From positions 1,875,001-1,939,000 of the forward strand of contig NC_087392.1 of NCBI RefSeq assembly GCF_963675165.1: a DNA stretch of 64,000 nt, given 5' to 3'. Below, in pieces: positions 35,813 through 46,078 of the stretch. The translations under genes and the position numbers were made by a program. Under the pieces are notes generated by a model that did no database searches, had not been told where the DNA came from, and saw only the letters and a program-made list of their open reading frames with translations. The stretch is from Halichondria panicea. Taxonomy: Eukaryota; Porifera; Demospongiae; Suberitida; Halichondriidae. How positions within the stretch are numbered: position 1 is the stretch's first letter; every line of letters starts with the position of its first letter.

Positions 35813-37017
35813 TCAAATGCCTCCAGGATAACATCCAGCACTCGGTTAGGATCAATGTTGAAACGACCTACACACACACACAGACAAGATTACAGCCATG
35901 AGGGTAAAATATTTACAGGCATAATCTTAGGATTAGATAGCTTTGCTCACCATTGATAGCCATGGTTATGGAGCTGCAAGCTACCCCTATGTATTTCATA
36001 AATGACCAATGAGAAGAGCATTATAATTATTGTCAAGCATGGCTGGAGCAGCTGCCAGTGGCCTCTCCTCGTGACCCAGCTCCACCACCAGCTTAGATTA
36101 GCCCTCGTTCTCCTCTCGGAACAGATTAAACTTCTGCTGCTTGTAGCTGCATGACAACAGTAATTGACAGTAATTGACAACAACACGACAACTCTCTATT
36201 ACGCTAGCTCAAAAAATAAGATTTAAACTTTGTGCAGGAGAATTTTGAGAGATCAATCACTCACAATAACTTTGTTTTGGTCTTGACATATTTCTGATTG
36301 AAATTCCTAGCTGAAGGGACCAGACTGACTTGCTCCAGTGTTTCCATCTCTAGTCGTTCTTTCAGCAGCGGCTCTCCAACAGTTTTCTGAGGAGGCAGAA
36401 AACAATCAATCAGAGGCTTTATTATAATAGAAGAAATGGAGTGTCTGTCCCCTTGTTAGTTTAAAGTACGTGCCATAAGAGCGGTTATCACAGAAACAAA
36501 TGCAGTCCTCTCATCCTTGTTCTCATTGCTGATCGTCTCAGCATCTGAAATACGTAAGAATTGTATTAGAGAGTACAGAGGGTAAATCAGTGTCCAAGTC
36601 CTACATAATTATAAGTGTGATTGGTATTGTATGATTGTGGGTCCCCTTACGTATATAGATGTGAGTTCTGAGATAAAGGTGGCCACATCCTGTCCGTCTA
36701 GTGCCCCAGTCACACAGTGCTTGAGCAGGTCGTACAGCATGCCACGCAACTCTACAATTCAGAAGCACATATTGACGTACTGTGTGGAATGTTATTATGT
36801 AGTACTAGTGTGCGTTTTCTCGTATTTGTCAGGTAGACCTCACCCACACAGTCGGTTCCATGTGTCCCAGTGGAGAGTACGTCCTCGAATAAAGCAAGGC
36901 TACAGTGATGTGGTGTGTCACTTATTTATTGTAGGCCATCAAAAGACAGTCTACTTACGCCTTGTCATGGCCTTTGGTGCTCCAGTCCTTGACCAGCTCC
37001 TCTGATAAAGCCATCAT
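35813..37017 (-). pseudogene. 5' fragment of THOC2, copy 2
   Basis: Copies exons 1-7 and the start of exon 8 of THOC2. It shares the TAA in exon 7 with copy 1. It also lacks about 60 bp across the exon 5 acceptor side of intron 4 and the 3' end of exon 4 (near 36568), so it is more decayed than copy 1. Confidence 0.9.
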
Positions 37018-38175
37018 CCACCTTGTACAATGTACCTACCAGCCAGCATGTACAACTCTGAACTGTACTATATATGAAAAAACCTTTGTGCCACAATGCT
37101 CGCAGAGAAGTGGGACCAGTCCTACAGCAGTAGATCTACTATAGCAGTACTATACTTTAATACTATAAGCTGGCTCAGATGCACCATCTCCTTCAGCCTT
37201 CTAAGATCAGCAGTACAGTGCATACGCAGTGCACGCTCGTCCAAGGGGAAGGCAGCAAGATCTATAGATACCAGGTACCCCTTGTAGACGTTTAGTTGGG
37301 CGGAGTCCAACCAACGCTGCGCTCTGGGTTGGGTATCAGTACATGTAGCAGTTTTGTTCCACCGGTACTTGAGACAGAGTATGAATATTGTTTAATCTTT
37401 AAGTGGCTGACAACCGCATGGCTCAGGGGTGCGATATAAAGAAATCAATTAACTATTTGGATGGCTATTCTAGCTGACTGGATCTAGCTATAGTTGTTTT
37501 GGAATTCAAGAAAGACCTCAGACTCTTAGAGAAAGTAGAAGAATACTGTAGCCTGTAATATAAGATTTAGTACAGGCAGAAATAAACTTTTTCATAATAG
37601 TTAGACATCTAGCACAAGGAGAGGTACAGCCAGCTATAAGACTACCCCAAGGCTTCTGAGAAGCTTTTCGAAGACCAAAGAAGGCATACATAACACAGGT
37701 TTTGTCCAAACTAATGATCTAATCTTATTGGTAGCACAACAAAACTTAAAACAAAGACAAGTCCTTTTAATTAATTAATACATACTGTTCAAACTTCATT
37801 CATAGATGCTAAGATAGACTATGCTTCTTTTCTAGTAGCCTAGATATCCAGCAGGAGCTGTTTCTGCATTCTCCAGAGAAATACAGTGTCCCAGCTCGCC
37901 TTGTCAGCTAAATTGAGCTGTAAGGTTTCCCACTTGAACGCAGCAATCTGATTGGGCTGCAAATTTCTTGCAGTGGGAACAAAACTGCTACATGTACTGA
38001 TACCCAACCATGAGCGAAGCGTTGGTTGGACTCCGCCCAACTAGTAGACGTTGTGGCCGCCGAGACCAACCTCTGGCCATGCTGAACTCTATAACTTACT
38101 GCGCATGCCTATCTACTGCTATAGCCTATTAAACTTTGCTAAAGTTGTAAGTAGTAAAGTTGTAAAGGTAGAAAA
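37018..38175. promoter_or_regulatory. Region between THOC2 copy 2 and gene C
   Basis: Same sequence as 31776-32476 but interrupted by a 751-bp transposable element at 37293-38043. The conserved TGCGCATGCCTA lies at 38100-38111, 65 bp before the gene C start. Confidence 0.55.
37293..38043. mobile_element. Mutator-like MITE with long inverted repeats and 9-bp target duplication
   Basis: Terminal inverted repeats of about 65 bp start TAGTTGGGCGGAGTCCAACC. GTAGACGTT flanks both ends (37284-37292 and 38044-38052). The paralogous region before gene B (near 32265-32290) is the empty site, reading straight through GTAGACTTTGTGG. There is no long open frame, so it is non-autonomous. Confidence 0.85.
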
Positions 38176-40206
38176 ATGAAGTTTGTTGTTCTTAATCTTG
38201 TTGCTGTTTTGGCCCTTCAGCTAGGTAAGTTCAGAGTGTGGTTACCTATAATATGTACACTAGATCTAGTAGTCATATCATCAGATCTAGAACAGGGCTG
38301 TCATGCTAGATCTAGGTGTACTAAATATAAAGCTTTAACAGTATTTGTTTACTAGTACCAGGAGTGCACTCCTGTAGTACAGTATAGTAGCCTGATATAT
38401 AGTTATAAAATACTTCTTTGCACATGGTAACGGGAATTGAATACAGTACAGACTAGACAGTGCAGTGTAGTGAGATTTAATCATGATAGAGCAGGCCCAG
38501 TGACTTCCATGCAGTCTACACTAAGACTCCCGGAAGTGTGTATTATACAGTTCATTTGCCAATTTATATGGGCCCTTATGGGAGATAATGATATTCATAG
38601 TTCGCGGTAGTATCAAAAACAGTAACACTGTTTTTGTCAAGGATAACTTTTCACCAGTAGGTGCCTATCACTATTAAATGATATACAAATAATGCTGAAT
38701 AAATAAGCTACTGAATGATATAAAAATTAAGTGGTAAAAAAGTACTGAATTGCTGCATTGTATGAAAGAAAACTGGTGATATTTATATTTTCTGTGACTT
38801 TGATTTCCGGGCAAATTAGTAATGGGGGTGCTGGAGAGATACAGATGAGCTAGACTATAGACAACACTGGTAACTACAAGTAGACCAAATAAGAACACTA
38901 ATGACCCAGGTTTGACCAAGATACAACAAAGTAAACATTGACAAAAATGAGTAAGTTTAGCTCTTGCCTACTTGCCACTTGAGTGTCCAGAGTTTCTTGA
39001 AACTGCCTAGATAGCTAATATAATGCTAGAAGTTAGTCTTTGCAAAGAAATAAACAGCATCCGCTTTGCCAATATTTTTTTATAGCAGGTCTTGTGTTCT
39101 AACATTGGCCAGTTTATTGGATATATCCTGTTTGGACTGACTTTGATTTCTGGGCAAATTAGTACTCCCCAGTTCTGGATCCTAATTTTCCTGTGGCCAG
39201 TTCATGAATACTATATCTACTAGTACTGTGACTCTGGAACCTGGCTTGCACTTCAGGACCTGGGTATTGATGCTGGAAAAACTGAAAAAGTTGTTTCTTT
39301 ATCCAATTCTGATAGTAAACAATGACATAACAGAAGCCATAATTAAATTTACGGAGAATTACTGTAGTATTTGCAAGCCACAAACAGGAAATTTACTCAC
39401 TATGATGCAAAACCACGATTACATCATTTGAAGCCAAATTTGTAGTCTTAGTGTAGACTGATAGATGATTTAGATCTACCACTATGCACACCACACAGTC
39501 TCTGCAGACCACGGCACTGGGACTTGTGATGGCTTGGATCATTTGATTGAGAATGTGAACCCCATCCTTGGCCAGTGTACTCGAGATGCAGAGTGTACGC
39601 AAGTCAACTGCAGTTCACAAACCCTTGGAGTGCCTGATGCAACCATAACTCTCCTACCTTGTAATGAACCTCCAGCCATCAATATTGTTGCGATTGCCGC
39701 TGCTGGAGATGTGATAGGGAATTACACTACATCGACCAATGCAGTGGACCAGCCACTCGCAACACCAGAGGGAATCACCCTTGTTCGTCTTGACTGGATT
39801 GTTACTTACAACCCTGTGAACATGGGACTTAAAATTCAGGTACCTAATAATTTAAACACCAAGTGAGCCAGATAATGGTGCTGTAGTTGTAGTATAGCTG
39901 GAGGCTTGACTGCCATTAAATGTGTCACCTTCCTTTCCAGATCAATGGATCACTTTTCCCTGCTTTAGACATGAAGGTACCTCTCATCAATACAACCACT
40001 ATTCTGATAGATACATCGGTGTGTGCAGGTAAGCTGTGATGTATAGCTACTGAGTACACCAGTTACAATTTTTTTGCAATTTGCTTGAATGTTAAGCACC
40101 ATAGTTATTATACTATTACGCTAACTTTGTATCTGCAGGTGCTCCAAAACTTCAGTTTATGCTTGCTGGACTGATAGCCTCCCTCCTTGTAGCCATGCTT
40201 GTGTAA
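38176..40206 (+). CDS. Secreted six-cysteine family protein C
   Basis: Exons 38176-38224, 39499-39839, 39941-40028, 40139-40206; 181 aa. Signal peptide identical to B, one six-cysteine domain, no Thr/Pro linker exon, same hydrophobic C-terminal tail. The first half of the domain (DHGTGTCDGLDHLIENV) matches domain 1 of gene B. The second half (AIAAAGDVIGNYTTSTN) and everything after matches domain 2 of gene B. So C looks like a two-domain gene that lost its middle by recombination between the two domain exons. Intron 1 carries a separate insertion. Confidence 0.75.
38512..39460. mobile_element. DNA-transposon-like insertion in gene C intron 1
   Basis: CAGTCTACACTAAGACT at the left end recurs inverted (AGTCTTAGTGTAGACTG) at the right end, about 950 bp apart. 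The element replaces intron sequence at nearly the same point where gene B carries a different element. The interior has short open frames only, none resembling a transposase. Confidence 0.7.
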
Positions 40207-40667
40207 CTGCTATACAGTAGTCTTGAATACAACTCAGAGTTTAACTTTCACTATATAGATTTAGTGTGCTCTATTGTGAATAATGATAGTGGTGATTGAG
40301 ATTGATAAATTTCATGATTATAGTATTGTCCTATTGTGTTTGTCACAATTCAGCTTTCATTATTGCTTTTGGTGGTTAGACAAAATGTATGAGCACAATA
40401 CCCGATCATGCAGACAAACATCCTATTAAATCGAGAAACGGGAGGACTGAGGGGAGGGTTCCGTTGACCTCGTACCCAATCACAAAGAGACATCAGTCAA
40501 CAAAGAAGCACATACAAATAAATTTACTGTAGTGTGAAATGGTAAAGATCAATACATAGTTAAAGCAAGAATGAGTATATCACCTGTAATCAGAGAGAGG
40601 AAGAAGCAAACACACCAATCATACAATTAACACTCAAATTACTGTTCTCAGATAAAATTAATTTGTT
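40207..40667. repeat. 3' flank of gene C, copy of 35038-35490
   Basis: Non-coding spacer between gene C and the intact MAPEG gene, shared with the flank of gene B. The few differences (for example GGAGGACTG against GGAGAACTG) show that this duplication is recent. Confidence 0.9.
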
Positions 40668-41270
40668 TTACAGTTCGTCTTTTCCAGTGCTTGCAGCCAG
40701 CAGTCCACGAGAATAAATAGTGTATCCTATCACTCCGAGCATCAGGAATGTACTTACTATATTCGTCAACATACCACACGATCGAAATTGCGGTCCAATC
40801 TTGTATCCACTGATAAAGAGAACTCTTCCAGTAATGAAGCTCAAAATGTAGATAGGTACCAGCTTCATCTCGGAGTCCTCAAGGTGTACGGTGAGGGCAA
40901 GAATGATAAAGAAGGCCAGTACTATCTGCTCCAAAGTGTTCGTGAGGATATTCTTTTCCACTTGGAGGAAGTGATCGTTCCCGGAGAGTGGGTTGGCCGC
41001 TGGAGTTGTGCCTCGCTTGTTTGACACGCCCATGATTGTGTACATGAAAATAACAGCAAATGGAAATGCACACCATCTGAGGGAGAACTGCAACTTATCA
41101 GAGAACTCGTTGGATGAAGGCAGCGGAATGGAGTTGCAATGATAATAGCCTCCATAGAAAATGGTGACTAGAAGAGCGATACCAATTAGCAACTGGACCA
41201 TAAAGACTGGTAACAGCTGCTTCCGGGTTTTTCTCCATTCTTCTTTCTCTTTTGGTGTCATTATAGGCAT
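40668..41270 (-). CDS. MAPEG-type multi-span membrane protein with KDEL end
   Basis: Single exon, 200 aa, start at 41270. Several membrane spans: FMVQLLIGIALLVTIFYGGY (about 24-43), AFPFAVIFMYTIMGV (about 68-82), IVLAFFIILALTVHL (about 115-130), LVPIYILSFITGRVLFI (about 137-153), and a last span before the C-terminus. The block VEKNILTNTLEQIVLAFF is typical of the MAPEG superfamily, closest in style to TMEM79-like members. It ends STGKDEL, an ER-retention signal if the tail is luminal. Head-to-head with the tiny gene at 41463. Its 3' half is present in two truncated copies (30.2 and 35.5 kb). Confidence 0.8.
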   Translation of the reverse strand: MPIMTPKEKEEWRKTRKQLLPVFMVQLLIGIALLVTIFYGGYYHCNSIPLPSSNEFSDKLQFSLRWCAFPFAVIFMYTIMGVSNKRGTTPAANPLSGNDHFLQVEKNILTNTLEQIVLAFFIILALTVHLEDSEMKLVPIYILSFITGRVLFISGYKIGPQFRSCGMLTNIVSTFLMLGVIGYTIYSRGLLAASTGKDEL

Positions 41271-41462
41271 CCTGATATTTTAGTAGCTGCTTTCTGATTT
41301 GGAGTCTTGAAGCAAAGCTACTCTGTACACTCAGCATGTGCATGAGTTGGGGGCGTGTCTTGTCAAAATGTTTAATCACCATCCCACGCATTTACTGTGA
41401 CTGGAGACCACGCCTTTCCTCGGGTAGAAAGGTGTGGTCTCTAGTCAGTTCTCAGGGACATC
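41271..41462. promoter_or_regulatory. Bidirectional promoter with hairpin
   Basis: 192 bp between divergent starts. A near-perfect inverted repeat at 41399-41446 (GACTGGAGACCACGCCTTTC against GAAAGGTGTGGTCTCTAGTC, 8-bp loop) sits about 17-64 bp before the plus-strand ATG. It could be a paired factor site or a small fold-back element. Confidence 0.55.
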
Positions 41463-41675
41463 ATGGTTAGGCTGAGTGTGTTCCCTCTGCTGTTTGGAGC
41501 CTCTCTTCTTGCATTTGGACTGGGATTCATCAACAGAAAAAAGTTCTTCCCTGAAATTGAGCAGATCCATAAGGAAAGAGCCATCCAGAGCCATTACCAG
41601 GCCATCGATTTCCAGACCAAAGTAGCCGAGGGAGTGAGACGAGAGAGGCAACAAAAGAAAGAAAAAACTCAATAG
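41463..41675 (+). CDS. Small single-span membrane protein, 70 aa
   Basis: One exon. An N-terminal hydrophobic stretch (VFPLLFGASLLAFGLGF, residues 6-22) is followed by a charged, helix-prone tail rich in Lys, Arg, Glu and Gln. Size and layout resemble small mitochondrial inner-membrane proteins such as ATP synthase subunit e, but no diagnostic motif is seen, so the identity is open. The head-to-head partner is the MAPEG-type gene. Confidence 0.55.
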   Translation: MVRLSVFPLLFGASLLAFGLGFINRKKFFPEIEQIHKERAIQSHYQAIDFQTKVAEGVRRERQQKKEKTQ

Positions 41676-41810
41676 CAAATGGAGTCTAAAGATTAGCATA
41701 GAATTAGGTAAATACGTTGTTATTCTTCACTCACATTCGTAATTATCGTCTTCAACCCATGCAGGTTTCGGATACAGTATTTGATACACTTTGACTGCAC
41801 AGATTAAAGA

Positions 41811-44800
41811 ATGCACTCCAATACTTCAAGTCGCTCCAAGCTCTCCCTTAGGCGTAAGAAACCCAAAGATGATTCTTCTCCCTCGTTATCAAGTAAAGCA
41901 GTAGCTACTTCACTGGGCAACCTCAATGTGGACGCACAGAATACGCCAGCACAAAGTCAATCAAACTCGAAACTGCAGCCTCACAATAGTTCTAGACTCA
42001 ACCTGGTTATCACTAAGATAAATCTCTCACAACATAATGCTTCGAGAAGACCAAACGTTTCGTCCAATTTTACTGGGTGCTTGTCCGAAGGTGTACGTTC
42101 AGAAGTGTGTTGCAGTAATGAAGTTGGCAGTGATACAGAACTAAAGCACAATAGACAACTGGAAAGTGAGGATGGCAGCAAGCTAGTGGAGAGAAACTTA
42201 ACAGTATGTGAAACTGTTATATTGTAATTCATTTCTACATTTCTCTTGTTTGTTTGTTATTTTCGTGATTCGTACTCATACATGCTTGGCACAGACTTAA
42301 ACAAATGATTTTGCAGGGGATGATTCCTGCCAAAGCAGATACAAATAAACTTGACTGTGATGTAAAAGTGGAAGATGATAGTGATTTTAAAGAGCCTGTT
42401 CCTCAAATGATAAAAAGAAAACGGAAGAAACAAGACAAGTGTGTACAACCTAATAGCCTCTCTGTATAACATAGTCACCTTACCCCCCACACAGCTACAT
42501 GCAGAGCATTGAGGAGGAACAGTTACAGCTAGCTATGGTTCTGTCTGCCTCCATTGACCCACACGGTCCACCCTCTGTGGGGGACACTCTACCAGCACCG
42601 GCAGAACACGCACCCAAAAGACCAAAGAAACGGTGTGTTCATTTGTAACAGTTGGTAAAACAAATTTGCAAAATGTTCCTGTATCTGGTATCTTGCAGTG
42701 TGTACTAATTTCCTACCTACATGTATCTCCACTTCTTACGGGATCACATGACACATGCCATTTCAGAGCCAAACCGTCCAAGAAGGAGAAGACCGTCCCT
42801 CCACTCTTGACTGTGTCCTCTCAACAAGCCCGGGAAATGCTGGCACAGAGAGCACAAGAATTGCTGAAAGGATCTGCCATGGATGACGATCATATCCAGT
42901 CTACCCCAGCTTTTCATAGCAGCAAGTTACTGCTACCTCCAGAACATGTGAATGACGAGCAAGCATTTTCCAAGACTGTGAGTGGGAGCAAAGATGATGC
43001 CAAACTAAGAGAGGGTGATGATGTCATACAAGTGGAAAGTATTGTGCCCATGAGCCCTCCTGACACAGCTTTGAGGGATGAGAATAGATCATTTGCTACC
43101 GATTTTCAACACTTCGACTACTCCACGTTGTGGGAGCTAACCGACTTCAAGAAGTGTGAGAACAAAGACTTTTATGTTCCTTCGCTAAGCTCGATCATCA
43201 CCCCAGTCAAGGCACTACCACACACTGTGACTACTCATCCCCTGACTGACTGTGGGTCCACCCCACCCACTAACACACCCCCAGTGAGTTGTCTGATACC
43301 TTATACAGTTGAGACAGTAAAGTAACCTTATATATAGCTTATGCATTGTACTTGTAGTAGGGGTTGACCTGTAATTTATAGTGCTAGTACATTGCAGGCA
43401 GAGCTCTTAGTTTATTGGGCAGTAATAGAGTTTATAGTGCTATTAAAAATGTTCCATATAGAGGGTTACGTTCTCTTTTGTTGGGATATTCCGATTTTTG
43501 TTGTGATACAGTTGGAGGGTCACAATGAAGAGCAGTTTGCAGCAGTCAGGCACCTTTGCTCTGATCTGAGGTCATTGTTAGGGTCCTCATTGTTTAGTGA
43601 CGTTGAGATATCCACTAGGGGAGGAACTGTTATCTCTTCTCATGCTGTGCTGTTAGCGGCACGGTGCCCGTCACTCAGAGTGGTAAGTATTGTGACTCAG
43701 GAACGTAATTCACGGGATTTACAAGTCCCCCCCCCAAACACACTTAGTTGCTGTCAGGAGCCAAGTCACGTCCTATAAGATTAGACTGGAGTGATTACGA
43801 GGATAGTGTGGTGTTGTCCTTCCTTGAGTACCTGTACACTGGAGCCCCACCACCCTCCCAGTGTGACCACGCAGAGATGGAGTCTCTCACAGCACTGGCC
43901 AGAGAGTAAGGATGACTGCGCATTGATTGGTCCCCAATAATACTAGCATATGTATGATATAAGGTGCATGTAAGTGTACAAGCTTCTTACCGTCCTCTGT
44001 CAGGTGGTCTATGAGGGAGCTTGAAGTGTGGTGTGCAGGTTCAATGTCCAGTGTCATTTACTCACAGTTTGGAACTACAAGTGAAGCAAGTGATTCGCTC
44101 GTAACTAAAGAAACGAACACTCATTCTCCCGAAACAGAAGTTGTCAGTAAGAATGAAGAACGTGTTTCTAATTCACCCGAAATAATTGATTTGTCCCAAT
44201 CCTCAAATAAATCCTCCGAGAACACTAACACGAACTGTACTGAGCTTGCTGACGAACCATTGCTTATTTCTGAATCACCTAAGTCTGTAGAAAACATTTC
44301 TTCAACAACCACGACTGACTTCGACTTGCTGCTGGGACAAATACTATGCTCTGAAGTTACCTCAGAAATAACTGTTTCCTACTCGAAAACAGACATTGTT
44401 AAACAGTCCCCAAGTCCTTGTATATTGCTATCAAGCTCTGACTCGACTGATCCACAGAAGACAGAATTCGATGCAGCTATTGACCCAACTATTGATCAAG
44501 AAGAGGGTTGCAACTCTGACGACTTGTTTAGCCCTTCTCCATCCACCACCTGCAACGAGGTCACGCTACTCCCACCCCCTGAACCTGAAAATGATTATAT
44601 TATTACCGGACAATGTTTTGAAGGTGACCAGAGCATAGATGCAACAACTATAACTGAACCAATTCAACAGCTCGAGCCGCTCGAGCCAGAACTTTACGTA
44701 TTCGATAACGACCTTCTTATTGATGGTAGCGGGGACATTACTGAGTTGTTGTTAGAAGATTTCCCCACCCCTACAGCTCTCATCGAAAACAAAGCAACCT

Positions 44801-45919
44801 CCAGACTAGGGACTCCTGGGGATCAGCTGAAGACTCTAACTTTAGGTAGAGAAAAGTTTGGGGGTACGTTTCGAACCCCATTAGGAGTGGGTCGGTTTCA
44901 CTTGGAGACGGATGATGACATCACACCTATGCCTAATTATCGTAGCATGGTCACCCCCTTGTTGAAAGTAAGGTGTTCTAAATTTGGAGTGAAGCCGCTC
45001 GCTAAACGGAAGATGATTGCTAAACTTGAAGAGATCTACGACTATGCACATCCACTGGTTGGTGAGTCTAATATCTGCTTCCTATAGCTATTTAGAAATT
45101 GTACCGTCCGTATAGCATGTACACGTATATTTCGAGGGTATAAATGTTCGCGGTTTTCGCTGATTAAGCATGTACCGCAAACATTAAATATCGCATGCAT
45201 GCATACTGCAGAAAGGCTGCTATTCCGCGAAAACCTTTCTAACGGTCATTCCGCGAAATTTTATACCCGCTACATGATAATAATTATTATGTGCGAAGTA
45301 CAGTTGTCAATGATGTACTAATTAAGTCATGTATATAGATCACTGACATTTGTGCCTCCATCCATTTAGTATTGTGCCTTTAGAAGTAATTGCTCTTCAG
45401 GTGAAGACGGTGAAATAGTGGAAGATACACAAGAACCTCCTACTAAGAGCTCAACAAAGGAAACGAAAGGCAAGAAAGCTAAAAAGACGGTTTCCAAAGA
45501 GAACCAGGAGGTAAGGATTTGGCTACTACATTTACCCTCAGACATGCACTCATGGACAGGACGGTGTAGATCTCAAGTCAATGGTCAAGGCTAGCATTTG
45601 CTCCAATGAACAACTTTACCAAGATATCTTGACGTACAAGGTGTGTGTGTGTGCAAACTAATTAACCATAATAATTGTCTTCTTTACATGTAGCCATTGG
45701 AGCTGGCTCTCATTCACAGCATGGTGAAGGACTCTGGGGTGTCAGTATCCAAGGAAAAGCTCAGAGATATTCTAGATCAATGGGTAAGATAGCACTACAT
45801 TCACATGTAGATCTGTGGTTATGATACTGTGTCTCCCCTGCATGCAGTGTGTGACCTTCACAATTCCAAGACATGCTGACATGCAAAAAACAGATACAGT
45901 TACTCAAAAAACTACCTGA
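41811..45919 (+). CDS. SLX4: SLX4 structure-specific endonuclease scaffold
   Basis: Eleven exons: 41811-42203, 42317-42438, 42495-42632, 42767-43283, 43512-43686, 43758-43905, 44004-45061, 45401-45510, 45560-45640, 45694-45783, 45848-45919; 967 aa. Scaffold for SLX1 and other nucleases in crosslink repair and Holliday-junction resolution. Seen: a UIM-like helix (EEEQLQLAMVLSASI) near residue 180, a BTB domain (exons 5-7; SLFSDVEIS, SSHAVLLAARCPSL, VLSFLEYLYTG), a long acidic Ser/Thr-rich stretch (exon 7), and the C-terminal SLX1-binding helical domain (SNEQLYQDILTYKPLELA, VSVSKEKLRDILDQW). The donor of exon 5 is uncertain: GTA A|GTATTG is needed to keep the frame. UBZ fingers of the vertebrate protein are not visible. 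Confidence 0.88.
45110..45274. mobile_element. Palindromic MITE, GTATATTTCGAGGG family, copy 2
   Basis: Starts near GTATATTTCGAGGGTATAAA and ends AAATTTTATACCCGCTAC. Shares end and interior motifs (GTTCGCGGTTTTCGC) with the copy at 24625-24813. Lies in SLX4 intron 7. Confidence 0.75.
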
Positions 45920-46078
45920 ACTGTACAGATTCTATACGTATCAGCAGTGCACGGTTCCCAATATATCCTTTACTAAATGTTCACTTGACAACTTAACAAC
46001 TACAAAAATAATCGCACCAGTAACTCGTCTGTGCTATTAAAAACCTAAGATGGCTACAAACTAAGTATACATACAAGC

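Noticed and set aside
37518-39431. Short open frames in the elements before and inside gene C
   Set aside because: They lie within inverted-repeat elements, have no transposase motifs and are not shared between copies.
41098-41391. Minus-strand frame MRGMVIKHFDKTRPQ upstream of the MAPEG start
   Set aside because: It overlaps the MAPEG coding region in another frame; its start lies in the divergent promoter and no motif is present.
43392-43778. Separate BTB-domain gene starting MQAELLVYW
   Set aside because: The BTB sequence begins at 43512 after an acceptor and is continuous in phase with SLX4 exons on both sides.
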